Shown: piece after piece, positions 53,719-63,699 of the stretch
How positions within the stretch are numbered: position 1 is the stretch's first letter
How the letters are laid out: each line of letters opens with the position of its first letter
From: Sphingomonas brevis
Lineage (GTDB): Bacteria; Pseudomonadota; Alphaproteobacteria; Sphingomonadales; Sphingomonadaceae
DNA length: 64,000 bases
Direction of reading: 5' to 3'
Assembly (NCBI RefSeq): GCF_023516505.1
Contig: NZ_JAMGBB010000001.1
Coordinates: forward strand, 434,001 to 498,000
Position numbers and translations under genes: made by a program
The notes under the pieces: generated by a model
What the model was told of the DNA's origin: nothing
What the model saw: the letters and a program-made list of their open reading frames with translations, nothing else
Database searches by the model: none

Positions 53719-54096
53719 TTGGCCAGCGTCGCTGCCGGATATCTGCCGATCCTTTTGTTTCTCGCCGTCGCGCTGGCGCTGTCGACGGCGTTCGTCGTGC
53801 TGCCGATGCTGGTCAGCCGGCTGACCGGAACGCACAAGCCGGACGCCGAAAAACTTAGCGAATATGAGTGCGGCTTTCCCGCTTTCGACGACAGCCGCGC
53901 GCAGTTCGATGTCCGCTTCTACCTGGTCGCGATCCTGTTCATCGTGTTCGATCTGGAAGCGGCCTTTCTCTACCCCTGGGCGGTCAGCCTGATGGGCACT
54001 GGCTGGACCAGCTGGATCGCAATGATGATCTTCCTCGTCGAACTGGGCCTCGGCCTTGCCTATGCGTGGAAGAAGGGAGCGCTCGAATGGGAGTGA
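53719..54096 (+). CDS. nuoA: NADH-quinone oxidoreductase subunit A
   Basis: A small membrane subunit of complex I at the junction of the arms. The 125 residues have three membrane helices, the conserved loop [20 protein letters not shown] and then [20 protein letters not shown]. The start is TTG at 53719, 7 nt after GGAG; a TTG at 53704 is a weaker option. It opens the nuo operon and overlaps nuoB. Confidence 0.95.
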   Translation: MASVAAGYLPILLFLAVALALSTAFVVLPMLVSRLTGTHKPDAEKLSEYECGFPAFDDSRAQFDVRFYLVAILFIVFDLEAAFLYPWAVSLMGTGWTSWIAMMIFLVELGLGLAYAWKKGALEWE

Positions 54097-54668
54097 TGCT
54101 GAGCCCCGGGCGCAACCCGAATATCACCGAAGAGGAAGTTGCCCGCGCCGCCGGGCTGGTTCCGGGCAGCGTCGAGGAAAAGAAGTTCCTCGAGATGCGC
54201 AGGGAGCTGGACGAGAAGGGCTTCCTGGTCACCACGACCGAGGATCTGTTCACCTGGGCCCGTACCGGCTCGCTGTGGTGGATGACTTTCGGCCTGGCCT
54301 GCTGCGCGGTCGAGATGATTCACGTCAACATGCCGCGTTACGACCTGGAGCGGTTCGGCGCCGCGCCGCGCGCTTCCCCGCGCCAGTCGGACGTGATGAT
54401 CGTCGCCGGAACGCTGTGCAACAAGATGGCGACCGCCCTGCGCAAGGTTTACGACCAGATGTCGGAACCGCGCTACGTCATCTCGATGGGCAGCTGCGCC
54501 AATGGCGGCGGCTATTATCACTACAGTTACTCGGTGGTGCGCGGATGCGACCGGATCGTGCCGGTCGACATCTATGTTCCCGGCTGCCCCCCGACCGCCG
54601 AAGCATTGCTCTACGGCATCATGCAGCTGCAGCGGAAAATCCGCCGTGAGGGGACCATCGACCGGTGA
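54087..54668 (+). CDS. nuoB: NADH-quinone oxidoreductase subunit B
   Basis: The subunit binding cluster N2, the last iron-sulfur centre before ubiquinone. The 193 residues contain [31 protein letters not shown] and [14 protein letters not shown], holding the four cluster Cys residues. The ATG at 54087 overlaps nuoA by 10 bp and follows AAGGGAG; a later ATG at 54096 is possible. Confidence 0.97.
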   Translation: MGVMLSPGRNPNITEEEVARAAGLVPGSVEEKKFLEMRRELDEKGFLVTTTEDLFTWARTGSLWWMTFGLACCAVEMIHVNMPRYDLERFGAAPRASPRQSDVMIVAGTLCNKMATALRKVYDQMSEPRYVISMGSCANGGGYYHYSYSVVRGCDRIVPVDIYVPGCPPTAEALLYGIMQLQRKIRREGTIDR

Positions 54669-55393
54669 AGATGCCTGCCCCCGTGATCCAGGCCCGCGCG
54701 GGCTTCACTGACGCCTATCGCTCGGCGATCGGCGATGCATTCATTGCCTCGCGCGACCATGTCGACGAGCTGACGATCACGGTGAAGCGTGACGCGCTGG
54801 TCGAAGCCTGCCGCGTCGCTCGCGACAAGTTCGGTTACCAGCAGCTGATGGAAATTGCCGGCGTGGACTATCCCGAGCGGCCCGAGCGGTTCGAAGTCAA
54901 TTATCACCTGCTGTCGGTAACCGAGAACCACCGCATCCGCATCAAGGTCACGACCGACGAGGATACGCCGGTACCCAGCGTTACTTCGCTGTGGCCGGTA
55001 GCCGGCTGGCTCGAGCGCGAAGTGTTCGATCTTTACGGTGTTGGTTTCGCGGGCAATGCGGACCTTCGCCGGATCCTCACCGATTACGGGTTCGAGGGCT
55101 ATCCGCTGCGGAAGGACTTCCCGCAGACCGGCTATGTCGAACTGCGCTATTCCGAAGCCGAGAAGCGGGTGGTTTACGAGCCGGTCCAGTTGCCGCAGGA
55201 CTTCCGCAACTTCGACTTCCTGATGCCGTGGGAAGGGCCTGAATATCGCCTGCCTGGCGACGAAAAGACGGTTGGGCAAGCGCCAGGTGCGCCGAGCCCG
55301 GCTCCGGCGCCCAGCGCGCCGCCGAAGGCTGAAGCAAAGAAGCCGGCTGCGAAGAAGAAGGCGCCAGCCAAGCCGAGGGCGAAGAAGTCATGA
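54665..55393 (+). CDS. nuoC: NADH-quinone oxidoreductase subunit C
   Basis: The 30-kDa-type subunit of the hydrophilic arm. Core: [38 protein letters not shown], then [39 protein letters not shown] in sections. After residue about 205 comes an added tail of Pro, Ala and Lys ([20 protein letters not shown]) that ends strongly basic. The 242 residues are longer than usual for this reason. GTG at 54665 overlaps nuoB (GTGA). Confidence 0.95.
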   Translation: MKMPAPVIQARAGFTDAYRSAIGDAFIASRDHVDELTITVKRDALVEACRVARDKFGYQQLMEIAGVDYPERPERFEVNYHLLSVTENHRIRIKVTTDEDTPVPSVTSLWPVAGWLEREVFDLYGVGFAGNADLRRILTDYGFEGYPLRKDFPQTGYVELRYSEAEKRVVYEPVQLPQDFRNFDFLMPWEGPEYRLPGDEKTVGQAPGAPSPAPAPSAPPKAEAKKPAAKKKAPAKPRAKKS

Positions 55394-56631
55394 GCGAAAC
55401 CCTCGACATCATGGTTGGCGCGCCGAACCAGCAGGCTGGTCCCAAGCCGACCGCCGGCGACGAGACGATCAGCAATTACACGATCAATTTCGGGCCGCAG
55501 CATCCGGCCGCGCACGGCGTCTTGCGCCTCATCATGGAGCTGGATGGGGAAATCGTCGAACGGGTCGATCCGCACATCGGCCTGCTCCACCGCGGCACCG
55601 AGAAGCTGATCGAATACCGCACCTACGCCCAGGCGCTGCCCTATTTCGACCGGCTCGATTACTGCTCGCCGATGTGCATGGAGCACAGCTACGTACTGGC
55701 GGTCGAAAAGCTGATGGGCCTCGAAGTTCCGCTTCGTGCCCAGTACATCCGGGTGCTGATGGCGGAGCTGACCCGCATCTCCAACCATATGCTGAACCTT
55801 GGCAGCCACATCATGGACGTCGGCGCGATGACTCCGAACCTGTGGCTGTTCGAAGTGCGCGAAGACACGCTGCAATTCTACGAGCGGGTATCGGGCGCGC
55901 GGATGCATGCCAATTACTTCCGCGTCGGCGGAGTCCACCAGGACATTCCAGAGAGCGTGCTGGCGGATATGGGCAAGTGGCTCGACACCCGCATGTATCT
56001 GTTCGAGGACGCGATCAGCCTCGTCGCCGACAATCGCATCTTCAAGCAGCGCAATGTCGACATCGGCACCGTCAGCAAGGAAGATTCGCTGGCCTGGGGC
56101 TTCTCAGGCCCGATGATCCGCGCCGCCGGCATCCCGTGGGACCTGCGCAAGTCGCAGCCCTATGAAGTCTATGACCGGATGGAGTTCGACATTCCGGTCG
56201 GCACCCGGGGCGACTGCTACGATCGCTTCATGGTTCGGGTCGAGGAAGTGCGGCAGTCGGCGAAGATCATGCGCCAGTGCCTCAAGGAAATGCCGGAAGG
56301 CCCGATCGGGACGATGGACCGCAAGGTCTTTCCGCCCAAGCGCGGCGAGATGAAGCAGTCGATGGAAGCGCTGATCCATCACTTCAAGCTCTACACCGAG
56401 GGCTATCACGTCCCTGCCGGAGAGGTTTACGTCGCGACCGAAAGCCCCAAGGGCGAGTTCGGCGTCTACTTGGTCGCGGACGGCACCAACAAACCCTATC
56501 GCTGCAAGATCAGGCCGACCGGCTTCTCGCACCTCCAGGCGATGGATTTCATGATGAAGGGCCATATGCTCGCCGACACCACCGCGGTGCTGAGCGCCAT
56601 CGACGTCGTCTTCGGGGAGGTCGACCGCTAA
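55390..56631 (+). CDS. nuoD: NADH-quinone oxidoreductase subunit D
   Basis: The 49-kDa-type subunit that forms the quinone site with NuoB. The 413 residues contain [20 protein letters not shown] with the quinone-binding His, [34 protein letters not shown], and the C-terminal [20 protein letters not shown]. The N-terminal tail of about 25 residues is species-specific. It overlaps nuoC (ATGA) and nuoE (TAATG). Confidence 0.97.
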   Translation: MSETLDIMVGAPNQQAGPKPTAGDETISNYTINFGPQHPAAHGVLRLIMELDGEIVERVDPHIGLLHRGTEKLIEYRTYAQALPYFDRLDYCSPMCMEHSYVLAVEKLMGLEVPLRAQYIRVLMAELTRISNHMLNLGSHIMDVGAMTPNLWLFEVREDTLQFYERVSGARMHANYFRVGGVHQDIPESVLADMGKWLDTRMYLFEDAISLVADNRIFKQRNVDIGTVSKEDSLAWGFSGPMIRAAGIPWDLRKSQPYEVYDRMEFDIPVGTRGDCYDRFMVRVEEVRQSAKIMRQCLKEMPEGPIGTMDRKVFPPKRGEMKQSMEALIHHFKLYTEGYHVPAGEVYVATESPKGEFGVYLVADGTNKPYRCKIRPTGFSHLQAMDFMMKGHMLADTTAVLSAIDVVFGEVDR

Positions 56632-57296
56632 TGGCCGAACGTAACTTCGCCCCCGATACGCCTGAGCTTCGCGCCGAGTGGGACGGCTTCGCCTGGACCA
56701 GCGCCAATGCCAAGGCCGCGGCCGATATCGTCACCCGCTATCCGGCGGGGCGGCAGGCATCGGCCTCTATACCGTTCCTCGACCTCGCCCAGCGACAGGT
56801 CGGCGCGATGACCGGAACGCAAGGCTGGCTGCCGATCCCGGTGATCGAGTTCGTCGCGCGCGAACTCGACATGCCGCCGGTTCGCGTGATGGAGGTCGCC
56901 AGCTTCTACACCATGTTCAACCTGGCCCCGGTCGGTAAATTCCATGTCCAGGTGTGCGGCACGACGCCCTGCATGCTGCGCGGTTCGGACGACGTGCTCT
57001 CGGCCTGCTACAAGCGCGGGCTGAAGAAGGGTCACACGACGGACGACGGGATGTTCACGCTGACCGAGGTCGAGTGCCTTGGCGCCTGCGCCAACGCGCC
57101 CATGGTCCAGATCAACGACGACAATTACGAGGACCTGACCGAGGACAGCATGAAGGCGATCCTCGACGCACTGGCTTCGGGCAAGCAACCCAAGATCGGT
57201 CCCCAGGTCGACCGCAAGACGAGCTGCCCGGAAGGCGGCCCGACCACGCTCAAGAAGATGGCCGAGCGCAACTACGACTATCGGGGCCAGTGGTGA
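56631..57296 (+). CDS. nuoE: NADH-quinone oxidoreductase subunit E
   Basis: The 24-kDa-type subunit with the 2Fe-2S cluster N1a. The 221 residues include the helical N-terminus, FYTMFNLAPVGKFHVQVCGT with PCMLRG, and ECLGACANAPMVQINDDNYE, holding the four Cys ligands. ATG 56631 overlaps the nuoD stop by one base. Its stop overlaps an ATG (TGATG) that opens the small frame through the following REP element. Confidence 0.96.
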   Translation: MAERNFAPDTPELRAEWDGFAWTSANAKAAADIVTRYPAGRQASASIPFLDLAQRQVGAMTGTQGWLPIPVIEFVARELDMPPVRVMEVASFYTMFNLAPVGKFHVQVCGTTPCMLRGSDDVLSACYKRGLKKGHTTDDGMFTLTEVECLGACANAPMVQINDDNYEDLTEDSMKAILDALASGKQPKIGPQVDRKTSCPEGGPTTLKKMAERNYDYRGQW

Positions 57297-57312
57297 TGGG
57301 CACCCTATTATT

Positions 57313-57379
57313 CGTCATTGCGAGCGAAGCGAAGCAATCCAGGCTGGATTGCCGCGTCGCTGCGCTCCTCGCAATGACG
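57313..57379. repeat. REP-like palindrome (type A) between nuoE and the 50-residue ORF
   Basis: The arms CGTCATTGCGAGCGAAGCGA with AGCAATCCAG, answered by CTGGATTGCC and GCGCTCCTCGCAATGACG. A 35-codon frame (57296-57400) starts in the nuoE stop (TGATG) and ends with TGA overlapping the ATG of the next small gene (ATGA). Its peptide contains FVIASEAKQSRLDCRVAALL, the typical translation of such repeats. It is not called as a gene. Confidence 0.88.
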
Positions 57380-57396
57380 GGCCAAGGAGCGGCGCG

Positions 57397-57549
57397 ATGA
57401 AGGATATCATCAAAGCCGTCGTGGCGATCGTCATCATCCTCATCGCCATCAAGATCATCGGCGTCATTCTTGGCTTGCTGGTCGGCGTCGCGCTTGCCGG
57501 ATTGGTCGTCTACGGCGGGATGAAGCTGCTGGAAGGCCCCAAGGCATGA
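57397..57549 (+). CDS. 50-residue membrane protein inside the nuo operon
   Basis: A short gene with a very good ribosome site (AAGGAG, 9 nt upstream) encoding [20 protein letters not shown] and a second hydrophobic stretch ([19 protein letters not shown]), so two membrane helices with a Gly-rich turn. Its stop overlaps the nuoF ATG (ATGA), and its start lies on the stop of the REP-crossing frame. The position suggests a small accessory protein of complex I or of its assembly, but no family is recognised. Confidence 0.7.
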   Translation: MKDIIKAVVAIVIILIAIKIIGVILGLLVGVALAGLVVYGGMKLLEGPKA

Positions 57550-58853
57550 GCGGCATCACCTCCCTGACCGACAAGGACCGGATTTTCACTAACCTCTATG
57601 GCTTCCAGGGTGCGGACCTGAAGTCGAGCCAGGCACGCGGCGATTGGGACAAGACCGCAGACCTGATGAAGGTCGGGCAGGACGCGATCATCGACGTGGT
57701 CAAGGCGTCGGGCCTGCGCGGCCGTGGTGGCGCCGGCTTCCCGACCGGCATGAAGTGGAGCTTCATGCCCAAGGAGCCGACCGCCGGGCGCCCCAACTTC
57801 CTGGTGATCAATGCCGACGAGTCCGAGCCCGGCAGCTGCAAGGACCGCGAAATCCTGCGCCACGACCCGCACAAGCTGGTCGAAGGCGCCCTGATTGCCG
57901 GTTTCGCCATGCGTTGCCGAGCGGCCTATATCTATGTGCGGGGCGAATTCATCGTCGAGACCGAGGCGCTCCGGAAGGCAGTCGCCGAAGCCTATGACGC
58001 CGGCCTGCTCGGCAAGAATGCCGCCGGATCGGGCTTCGACTTCGACGTCTTCGTCCACCGTGGCGCCGGCGCCTACATCTGCGGCGAAGAAACGGCGATG
58101 CTGGAGAGCCTTGAAGGCAAGAAGGGCCTGCCGCGCCTGAAGCCGCCGTTCCCGGCCGGCGCCGGCCTCTACGGCTGCCCGACCACGGTCAACAATGTCG
58201 AGAGCATCGCGGTCGTGCCCACGATCCTCCGGCGCGGCGCTGCCTGGTTCGCCAGCTTCGGGCGCGAGAAGAATGAAGGCACCAAGCTGTTCCAGATTTC
58301 GGGCCATGTGAACTGCCCGTGCGTGGTCGAGGAAGCCATGTCGATCCCGTTTCGCGAGCTGATCGACAAGCATGCCGGCGGCATCCGCGGCGGGTGGGAT
58401 AACCTCCTTGCCGTGATCCCGGGCGGATCGTCGGTGCCGCTGGTGCCGGCCGAGCAGATCATGGATGCGCCGATGGATTTCGACGGGCTCAAGGAACTCG
58501 GCTCCGGTCTCGGCACCGCGGCGGTCATCGTCATGGACAAGTCGACCGACATCGTCCGCGCGATCAGCCGCATCAGCTATTTCTACAAGCATGAAAGCTG
58601 CGGCCAGTGCACACCCTGCCGCGAGGGCACCGGCTGGATGTGGCGGACGATGGAGCGCCTGCGCGAAGGCGATGCCCAGGTCGGCGACATCGATAAGCTG
58701 TACGACGTCACCAAGCAGGTCGAAGGTCACACCATCTGCGCGCTTGGTGACGCGGCCGCCTGGCCGATCCAGGGCCTGATCCGCCATTATCGCCCCGAGC
58801 TCGAGCGCCGCATTGCCGAGCGTCATGGCGCCGAGCGGGAGGCGGCGGAGTGA
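57546..58853 (+). CDS. nuoF: NADH-quinone oxidoreductase subunit F
   Basis: The 51-kDa-type subunit that binds NADH and FMN and holds cluster N3. The 435 residues contain the NADH site [18 protein letters not shown], the FMN site [15 protein letters not shown], and [19 protein letters not shown], and the 4Fe-4S motif [17 protein letters not shown] with a late Cys in [17 protein letters not shown] overlaps the small membrane gene. A REP element follows. Confidence 0.97.
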   Translation: MSGITSLTDKDRIFTNLYGFQGADLKSSQARGDWDKTADLMKVGQDAIIDVVKASGLRGRGGAGFPTGMKWSFMPKEPTAGRPNFLVINADESEPGSCKDREILRHDPHKLVEGALIAGFAMRCRAAYIYVRGEFIVETEALRKAVAEAYDAGLLGKNAAGSGFDFDVFVHRGAGAYICGEETAMLESLEGKKGLPRLKPPFPAGAGLYGCPTTVNNVESIAVVPTILRRGAAWFASFGREKNEGTKLFQISGHVNCPCVVEEAMSIPFRELIDKHAGGIRGGWDNLLAVIPGGSSVPLVPAEQIMDAPMDFDGLKELGSGLGTAAVIVMDKSTDIVRAISRISYFYKHESCGQCTPCREGTGWMWRTMERLREGDAQVGDIDKLYDVTKQVEGHTICALGDAAAWPIQGLIRHYRPELERRIAERHGAEREAAE

Positions 58854-58866
58854 TCCACTTCTTTAT

Positions 58867-58942
58867 CGTCATCGCGAGGAGCGGAGCGACGTGGCGATCC
58901 AGTGGCGCCAGTCTGGATTGCTTCGCTGCGCTCGCAATGACG
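58867..58942. repeat. REP-like palindrome (type A) between nuoF and nuoG
   Basis: The arms CGTCATCGCGAGGAGCGGAG, then GCGATCCAG, answered by CTGGATTGCTTCGCTGCGCT and CGCAATGACG. A 39-codon frame (58850-58966) starts with GTG overlapping the nuoF stop (GTGA) and ends with TAA 8 nt inside nuoG, so it also spans the nuoG ATG. It fits reinitiation or coupled translation. Confidence 0.87.
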
Positions 58943-58958
58943 AACAATGGAATTGCGA

Positions 58959-60965
58959 ATGCCTAAAGTCACCGTCGACGGCGTAGAGATTGAAGTTCCG
59001 CAGGGCGCGACCGTGCTGCAGGCGTGCGAGCTTGCCGGCAAGGAGATCCCGCGCTTCTGCTACCACGAGCGGCTGAGCATCGCCGGTAATTGCCGCATGT
59101 GCCTGGTCGAGGTTGCCCCTGGGCCGCCCAAGCCGCAGGCGAGCTGCGCGCTGCCCGCCGCGGATGGCCAAACGATCAAGACCGACACGCCAATGGTCAA
59201 GAAGGCGCGGGAAGGGGTGATGGAGTTCCTGCTCATCAACCACCCGCTCGACTGCCCGATCTGCGACCAGGGCGGCGAATGCGACCTGCAGGACCAGGCG
59301 ATGGCCTATGGCCGCGGCCATTCGCGCTACGAAGAGAATAAGCGGGCGGTCGACGACAAATATTTCGGGCCGATCGTCAAGACATCGATGACTCGCTGCA
59401 TCCAGTGCACCCGCTGCGCCCGCTTCGCCGAAGAAGTGGCCGGCACGCCGGAAATCGGCATGGTATTCCGGGGCGAGGACGCGCAGATCACAACCTACCT
59501 CGAAAAGGCGTTCACGTCGGAGCTGGCGGGCAATCTGGTCGACCTCTGCCCGGTCGGCGCCTTGCTGTCGAAGCCATACAGCTTTGAGGCGCGGCCGTGG
59601 GAGCTGCGCAAGGTACCCGGCATCGACGTGATGGACGCGCTCGGCACCAACATCCGCATGGACGTCCGTCAGCGCCAGGTGATGCGCATCCTGCCGCGCA
59701 TCAACGATGCGGTGAATGAGGAATGGGCGCACGACAAGACGCGCCACCATGTCGACGCACTGGTTCGCAACCGGCTCGACCGTCCGTGGGTGCGCGACGC
59801 CAAGGGCAAGCTCAAGGAAGCCAGCTGGGGCGACGCGCTCGATACCTTCGCCAAGCAGTTCAAAAAGGCCGGGAAAAAGGTCGCGGCGATTGCCGGCGAC
59901 CTGCTCGACGCCGAAACCATGTATGCCGCCAAGGCGCTGCTGGCGGGCGCGGGCTCAACCCTGCTGGAAGGGCGACAGACCGGGCTCGACTATGACGTGA
60001 CCAGCCTCGCCGCGGTGCGGTTCAACACCCCGATCGCCGAGATCGAGAATGCCGATTTGGTGCTGCTGGTCGGATCGAACGTCCGGTGGGAAGCGCCGTT
60101 GGTCAACACGCGCATTCGCAAGGCGATACGTCGCGGGGCCAAGGTGTTTGCGATCGGGCCGGAAGTCGACCTGACCTACAAGGTCGAATGGCTGGGCGAT
60201 GACCTGTCGCTGATCGGCAAGCTGCCCAAGGCGGCGGCCGACGCGATCAAGGGCGCAAGCAGGCCGGTGATGATCGTCGGTCCGGGTGCGCTTGGTGCAG
60301 GCGCGCTGGGCGCCGCGCTGGCGGCATCCAAACCGTTCATCAAGGACGGCTGGAACGGCTTCAATGTGCTGCACATCGCCGCGGCGCGGATGGCCAGCCT
60401 GCTGCTCGGCTATGCGCAGAAGGGCGGCATCGCCGACATCGAAAAGGCGAAGCCGGAGCTGGTGATTCTGCTCGGCGCGGACGAGGTCGCAGCCGATGCG
60501 TTCAAGGGGGCGTTCAAGGTCTACATCGGCCACCACGGCGACAAGGGCGCCGCTAATGCCGACCTCGTCCTGCCGGGCGCAACCTATGCTGAAAAGCATG
60601 GCACCTACGTCAACATTGAGGGCCGCGTGCAGCGGAGCGAGCGCGCCGCCTTCGCGCCGGGCGATGCACGCGAGGATTGGACGATCCTGCGCGCGCTCAG
60701 CGACCTCATCGGCAAGCCGTTGCCGTTCGACCGGTTCGACCAGCTTCGCGCGGCGATGATCGCCCAAGTGCCCGAACTGGGCCAGGAAGGCGTGATCGAC
60801 TTCAAGTGGGCGCCGCCGAAGCTCGCCGCCAAGGCAAGCGGGCCGGTCGGCTATCCGATCAAGGATTTCTACCTGACCAACGCGATCTGCCGCGCCAGCC
60901 CGACCATGCGCCGTTGCTCGGAAGAGCTGGTCCATGGCCATGAATATGCGGAGGCGGCGGAATGA
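58959..60965 (+). CDS. nuoG: NADH-quinone oxidoreductase subunit G
   Basis: The 75-kDa-type subunit with several iron-sulfur clusters. The 668 residues hold the 2Fe-2S ferredoxin domain ([20 protein letters not shown]), the cluster N5 region ([20 protein letters not shown]), the 4Fe-4S part [14 protein letters not shown], and the large molybdopterin-oxidoreductase-like domain, which in complex I binds no cofactor. ATG 58959 is used; an ATG at 58947 is weaker. It overlaps nuoH (ATGA). Confidence 0.96.
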   Translation: MPKVTVDGVEIEVPQGATVLQACELAGKEIPRFCYHERLSIAGNCRMCLVEVAPGPPKPQASCALPAADGQTIKTDTPMVKKAREGVMEFLLINHPLDCPICDQGGECDLQDQAMAYGRGHSRYEENKRAVDDKYFGPIVKTSMTRCIQCTRCARFAEEVAGTPEIGMVFRGEDAQITTYLEKAFTSELAGNLVDLCPVGALLSKPYSFEARPWELRKVPGIDVMDALGTNIRMDVRQRQVMRILPRINDAVNEEWAHDKTRHHVDALVRNRLDRPWVRDAKGKLKEASWGDALDTFAKQFKKAGKKVAAIAGDLLDAETMYAAKALLAGAGSTLLEGRQTGLDYDVTSLAAVRFNTPIAEIENADLVLLVGSNVRWEAPLVNTRIRKAIRRGAKVFAIGPEVDLTYKVEWLGDDLSLIGKLPKAAADAIKGASRPVMIVGPGALGAGALGAALAASKPFIKDGWNGFNVLHIAAARMASLLLGYAQKGGIADIEKAKPELVILLGADEVAADAFKGAFKVYIGHHGDKGAANADLVLPGATYAEKHGTYVNIEGRVQRSERAAFAPGDAREDWTILRALSDLIGKPLPFDRFDQLRAAMIAQVPELGQEGVIDFKWAPPKLAAKASGPVGYPIKDFYLTNAICRASPTMRRCSEELVHGHEYAEAAE

Positions 60966-62032
60966 CCGCGTGGTTCCAGGGCACTTGGCTAGGGCCTGAT
61001 GGCGGCTGGCTGATCGCCAACCTGATCCTGATTTTGCTTATCGCCCTGCCGCTGATGCTGGCGGTGGCGATGATCATCTATGCCGAGCGCAAGATCTGGG
61101 CGGCGATCGCGCTTCGCCGCGGGCCGAACGTGGTCGGACCGTGGGGCCTGCTGCAAAGCTTTGCCGATGGCCTCAAGGTCTTCCTGAAAGAGACGATCAT
61201 CCCGTCGAGCGCCAACAAGGGCCTGTTCCTGATCGCGCCGATCATCACCTTCACCGTCGCGCTGATCGTCTGGGCGGTGGTGCCGTTCGACGTTGGCGTG
61301 GTGCTGACCGACATCAATGTCGGCCTGCTCTACATCCTCGCCGCGAGCAGCCTCGGCGTTTACGGCGTGATCATCGCCGGCTGGGCGTCCAACAGCAAAT
61401 ATCCCTTCTTCTCGGCGCTTCGCGCTGCCGCGCAGATGGTGAGCTATGAAGTGTCGATCGGCTTCGTGCTGATCTGCGTCGTACTTTACGCCGGCACCTT
61501 CAACCTGACCGACATTGTCATGGCGCAGAAGGGCAATGTCCTCGGGATCCTCAATGGCTTCGGGTTCAACCCGCTGCTGTTCCCGATGGCGGTGGTGTTC
61601 CTGATCAGCGCAATGGCAGAAACCTTCCGCACACCGTTCGACCTGGTCGAGGCGGAGAGCGAGCTCGTCGCCGGTCACCAGACCGAATATTCGTCGATGG
61701 CCTTCGCGCTGTTCTGGCTCGGCGAATATGCCAACGTCATCCTGATGTGCGCACTCAACGCCATCCTGTTCTGGGGCGGGTTCCTGCCGCCGATCGACTG
61801 GGCGCCGCTCTATCATTTCCCCTTCACCGACATTTCGACCGGATGGCTGTGGCTCATCCTGAAGATGTGCTTCTTCTTCTTCGTGTTCGGCTGGGTGAAG
61901 GCGACGGTGCCGAGGTACCGCTATGACCAGCTGATGCGGCTCGGCTGGAAGATCTTCCTGCCCCTGTCGCTTCTGTTCGTCGCGCTGATCAGCGGCTGGC
62001 TGATGTGGACCAGGTACGGAGTAGCGGCATGA
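60962..62032 (+). CDS. nuoH: NADH-quinone oxidoreductase subunit H
   Basis: A membrane subunit with eight helices that forms part of the quinone chamber. The 356 residues contain [60 protein letters not shown], and [20 protein letters not shown], all family signatures. It overlaps nuoG and nuoI by 4 bp each. Confidence 0.97.
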   Translation: MTAWFQGTWLGPDGGWLIANLILILLIALPLMLAVAMIIYAERKIWAAIALRRGPNVVGPWGLLQSFADGLKVFLKETIIPSSANKGLFLIAPIITFTVALIVWAVVPFDVGVVLTDINVGLLYILAASSLGVYGVIIAGWASNSKYPFFSALRAAAQMVSYEVSIGFVLICVVLYAGTFNLTDIVMAQKGNVLGILNGFGFNPLLFPMAVVFLISAMAETFRTPFDLVEAESELVAGHQTEYSSMAFALFWLGEYANVILMCALNAILFWGGFLPPIDWAPLYHFPFTDISTGWLWLILKMCFFFFVFGWVKATVPRYRYDQLMRLGWKIFLPLSLLFVALISGWLMWTRYGVAA

Positions 62033-62511
62033 TCGCGCGGACCATCAAGGCTTTCACGCTATGGGAATTCGTCAGGGCGCATGCCCTGACCTTGAAGTAT
62101 TTCTTCAAGCCCAAGGCGACGATCAACTATCCCTACGAGAAGACGCCGACTTCGCCCCGCTTCCGCGGCGAGCATGCGCTGCGCCGCTACCCGAACGGCG
62201 AAGAGCGCTGCATCGCCTGCAAGCTGTGCGAGGCGATCTGCCCGGCGCAGGCGATCACCATCGAAGCCGAGCCGCGCGAGGACGGCAGCCGCCGCACCAC
62301 CCGCTACGACATCGACATGGTGAAGTGCATCTATTGCGGCCTGTGCGCCGAGGCCTGCCCGGTCGATGCGATTGTCGAAGGGCCGAACCTGGAGTTCGCC
62401 ACCGAAACTCGCGAGGAATTGCTCTACGACAAGGTCAAACTGCTCGAGAATGGCGACCGCTGGGAACAGGCGATTGCCGCCAACCTTGCCGCCGATGCGG
62501 CGTATAGATAG
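62029..62511 (+). CDS. nuoI: NADH-quinone oxidoreductase subunit I
   Basis: The 23-kDa-type subunit with two 4Fe-4S clusters (N6a, N6b). The 160 residues have two ferredoxin motifs, [17 protein letters not shown] and [19 protein letters not shown], and the N-terminal amphipathic part. ATG overlaps the nuoH stop (ATGA). A 158-bp gap with a REP element follows before nuoJ. Confidence 0.97.
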   Translation: MIARTIKAFTLWEFVRAHALTLKYFFKPKATINYPYEKTPTSPRFRGEHALRRYPNGEERCIACKLCEAICPAQAITIEAEPREDGSRRTTRYDIDMVKCIYCGLCAEACPVDAIVEGPNLEFATETREELLYDKVKLLENGDRWEQAIAANLAADAAYR

Positions 62512-62556
62512 GGGCGGGCGCACTTGTTCAAACAGGGACCATCCGTGACCTTCCAT

Positions 62557-62654
62557 CGTCGTGCCAGCGAAGGCTGGCATCCATGTCATTGCGGTTGCGC
62601 ATCGAGCGCAGTGGCATGCGTCGACCTGGGCCCCAGCCTTCGCTGGGGTGACGG
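62557..62654. repeat. REP-like palindrome (type C) between nuoI and nuoJ
   Basis: The arms CGTCGTGCCAGCGAAGGCTG and CCCCAGCCTTCGCTGGGGTG then ACGG. In the zero frame after the nuoI stop the sequence is open to a TGA overlapping the nuoJ ATG (ATGA); GTG at 62545 and TTG at 62524 are possible starts (43 codons from the GTG). The start does not overlap the nuoI stop, so coupling is less exact than at nuoJ/nuoK. Confidence 0.87.
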
Positions 62655-62669
62655 CTTGAGGGAGCCGTC

Positions 62670-63275
62670 ATGATCGCAATCTTCGCCTTTTACCTGTTCG
62701 CTACGCTGACCATCGCTTCGGCGGTGCTGGTGATCTTCGCGCGCAACCCGGTTCACAGCGTGCTGTGGCTGATCATGGCCTTTTTCAATGCGGCCGGCCT
62801 GATGCTGATCCTGGGGGCCGAATTCATCGCCATGTTGCTGGTGATCGTCTACGTCGGGGCGGTTGCGGTGCTGTTCCTGTTCATCGTCATGATGCTCAAT
62901 ATCGACTTCGCGCAGCTGCGGTCCGGCTTCACCAAGAACCTGCCGTTCGGATTGCTGGTGGCACTGGTGCTGCTGGCCGAGATGATCGTCGCCGTGTCGG
63001 CGTGGAAGGCGGGCCCGGTAACCGGCAATATCCAGCCTGCGGCCGGGACGCAGCCCAATATCGAGGCGATCGGCGAGCTGCTTTACAGCCGCTTCCTGTT
63101 CCCGTTCGAAATCGCCGGCCTCATCCTGCTGGTGGCGATGATCGGCGCGATCGTGCTGACCCATCGCAGCCGCGGCGACGTGCGCGGCCAGAAGGTGTGG
63201 AAGCAGGTCGACAGGCGACCCGACGAAGCGATCAAGCTGGAACAGCCAGCTGTCGGAAAGGGCGTCAAGCTATGA
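62670..63275 (+). CDS. nuoJ: NADH-quinone oxidoreductase subunit J
   Basis: A membrane subunit of complex I. The 201 residues have five helices, the ARNPVHSVLWLIMAFFNAAG and LGAEFIAMLLVIVYVGAVAV signatures, and a soluble C-terminal tail. The ATG at 62670 overlaps the end of the frame through the REP. Its stop overlaps an ATG (ATGA) that opens the frame through the next REP. Confidence 0.96.
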   Translation: MIAIFAFYLFATLTIASAVLVIFARNPVHSVLWLIMAFFNAAGLMLILGAEFIAMLLVIVYVGAVAVLFLFIVMMLNIDFAQLRSGFTKNLPFGLLVALVLLAEMIVAVSAWKAGPVTGNIQPAAGTQPNIEAIGELLYSRFLFPFEIAGLILLVAMIGAIVLTHRSRGDVRGQKVWKQVDRRPDEAIKLEQPAVGKGVKL

Positions 63276-63285
63276 GCCTCACGGC

Positions 63286-63370
63286 CGTCGTGCCGGCGAA
63301 GGCTGGCATCCATGTCTTGGAAGCTGGGCAGTGCGGTCCAACATGGGCCCCAGCCTTCGCTGGGGTGACG
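63286..63370. repeat. REP-like palindrome (type C) between nuoJ and nuoK
   Basis: The arms CGTCGTGCCGGCGAAGGCTG and CCCCAGCCTTCGCTGGGGTG plus ACG. A 42-codon frame (63272-63397) starts at ATG overlapping the nuoJ stop (ATGA) and ends at TGA overlapping the nuoK ATG (ATGA). Its peptide contains VVPAKAGIHVLE and WAPAFAGVT, the well-known translation of this repeat class. It is not called as a gene. Confidence 0.88.
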
Positions 63371-63393
63371 AATAGCCACGAAGGCAATCCGGC

Positions 63394-63699
63394 ATGATCG
63401 GCCTGACCCATTATCTCGCCGTCGCGGCGATCCTGTTCACGCTTGGCGTGCTCGGCATCTTCCTCAATCGCCGCAACATCATCCTGATGCTGATGGCGAT
63501 CGAGCTCATCCTGCTGGCAGTCAATATCAACCTGGTCGCCTTCAGTGCTTTCCTCGGCGATTTGACCGGCCAGGTATTCGCCATGTTCGTGTTGACCGTA
63601 GCCGCGGCCGAGGCCGCAATCGGTTTGGCGATCCTCGTCATTTTCTTCCGTCGCCGCGGTTCGATCGCGGTCGACGATGTCAACCGGATGCGCGGCTGA
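63394..63699 (+). CDS. nuoK: NADH-quinone oxidoreductase subunit K
   Basis: An antiporter-like membrane subunit with three helices. The 101 residues contain [20 protein letters not shown] with the conserved Glu and [14 protein letters not shown], then [15 protein letters not shown] with the second conserved Glu. ATG 63394; the stop shares a base with nuoL (TGATG). Confidence 0.97.
   Translation: MIGLTHYLAVAAILFTLGVLGIFLNRRNIILMLMAIELILLAVNINLVAFSAFLGDLTGQVFAMFVLTVAAAEAAIGLAILVIFFRRRGSIAVDDVNRMRG

Noticed and set aside
63272-63397. REP-crossing frames (also at 57296, 58850, 33698 and 31666) as real protein genes
   Set aside because: The peptides are translations of palindromic repeats with no sign of protein selection; they are treated as possible coupling links, not genes.
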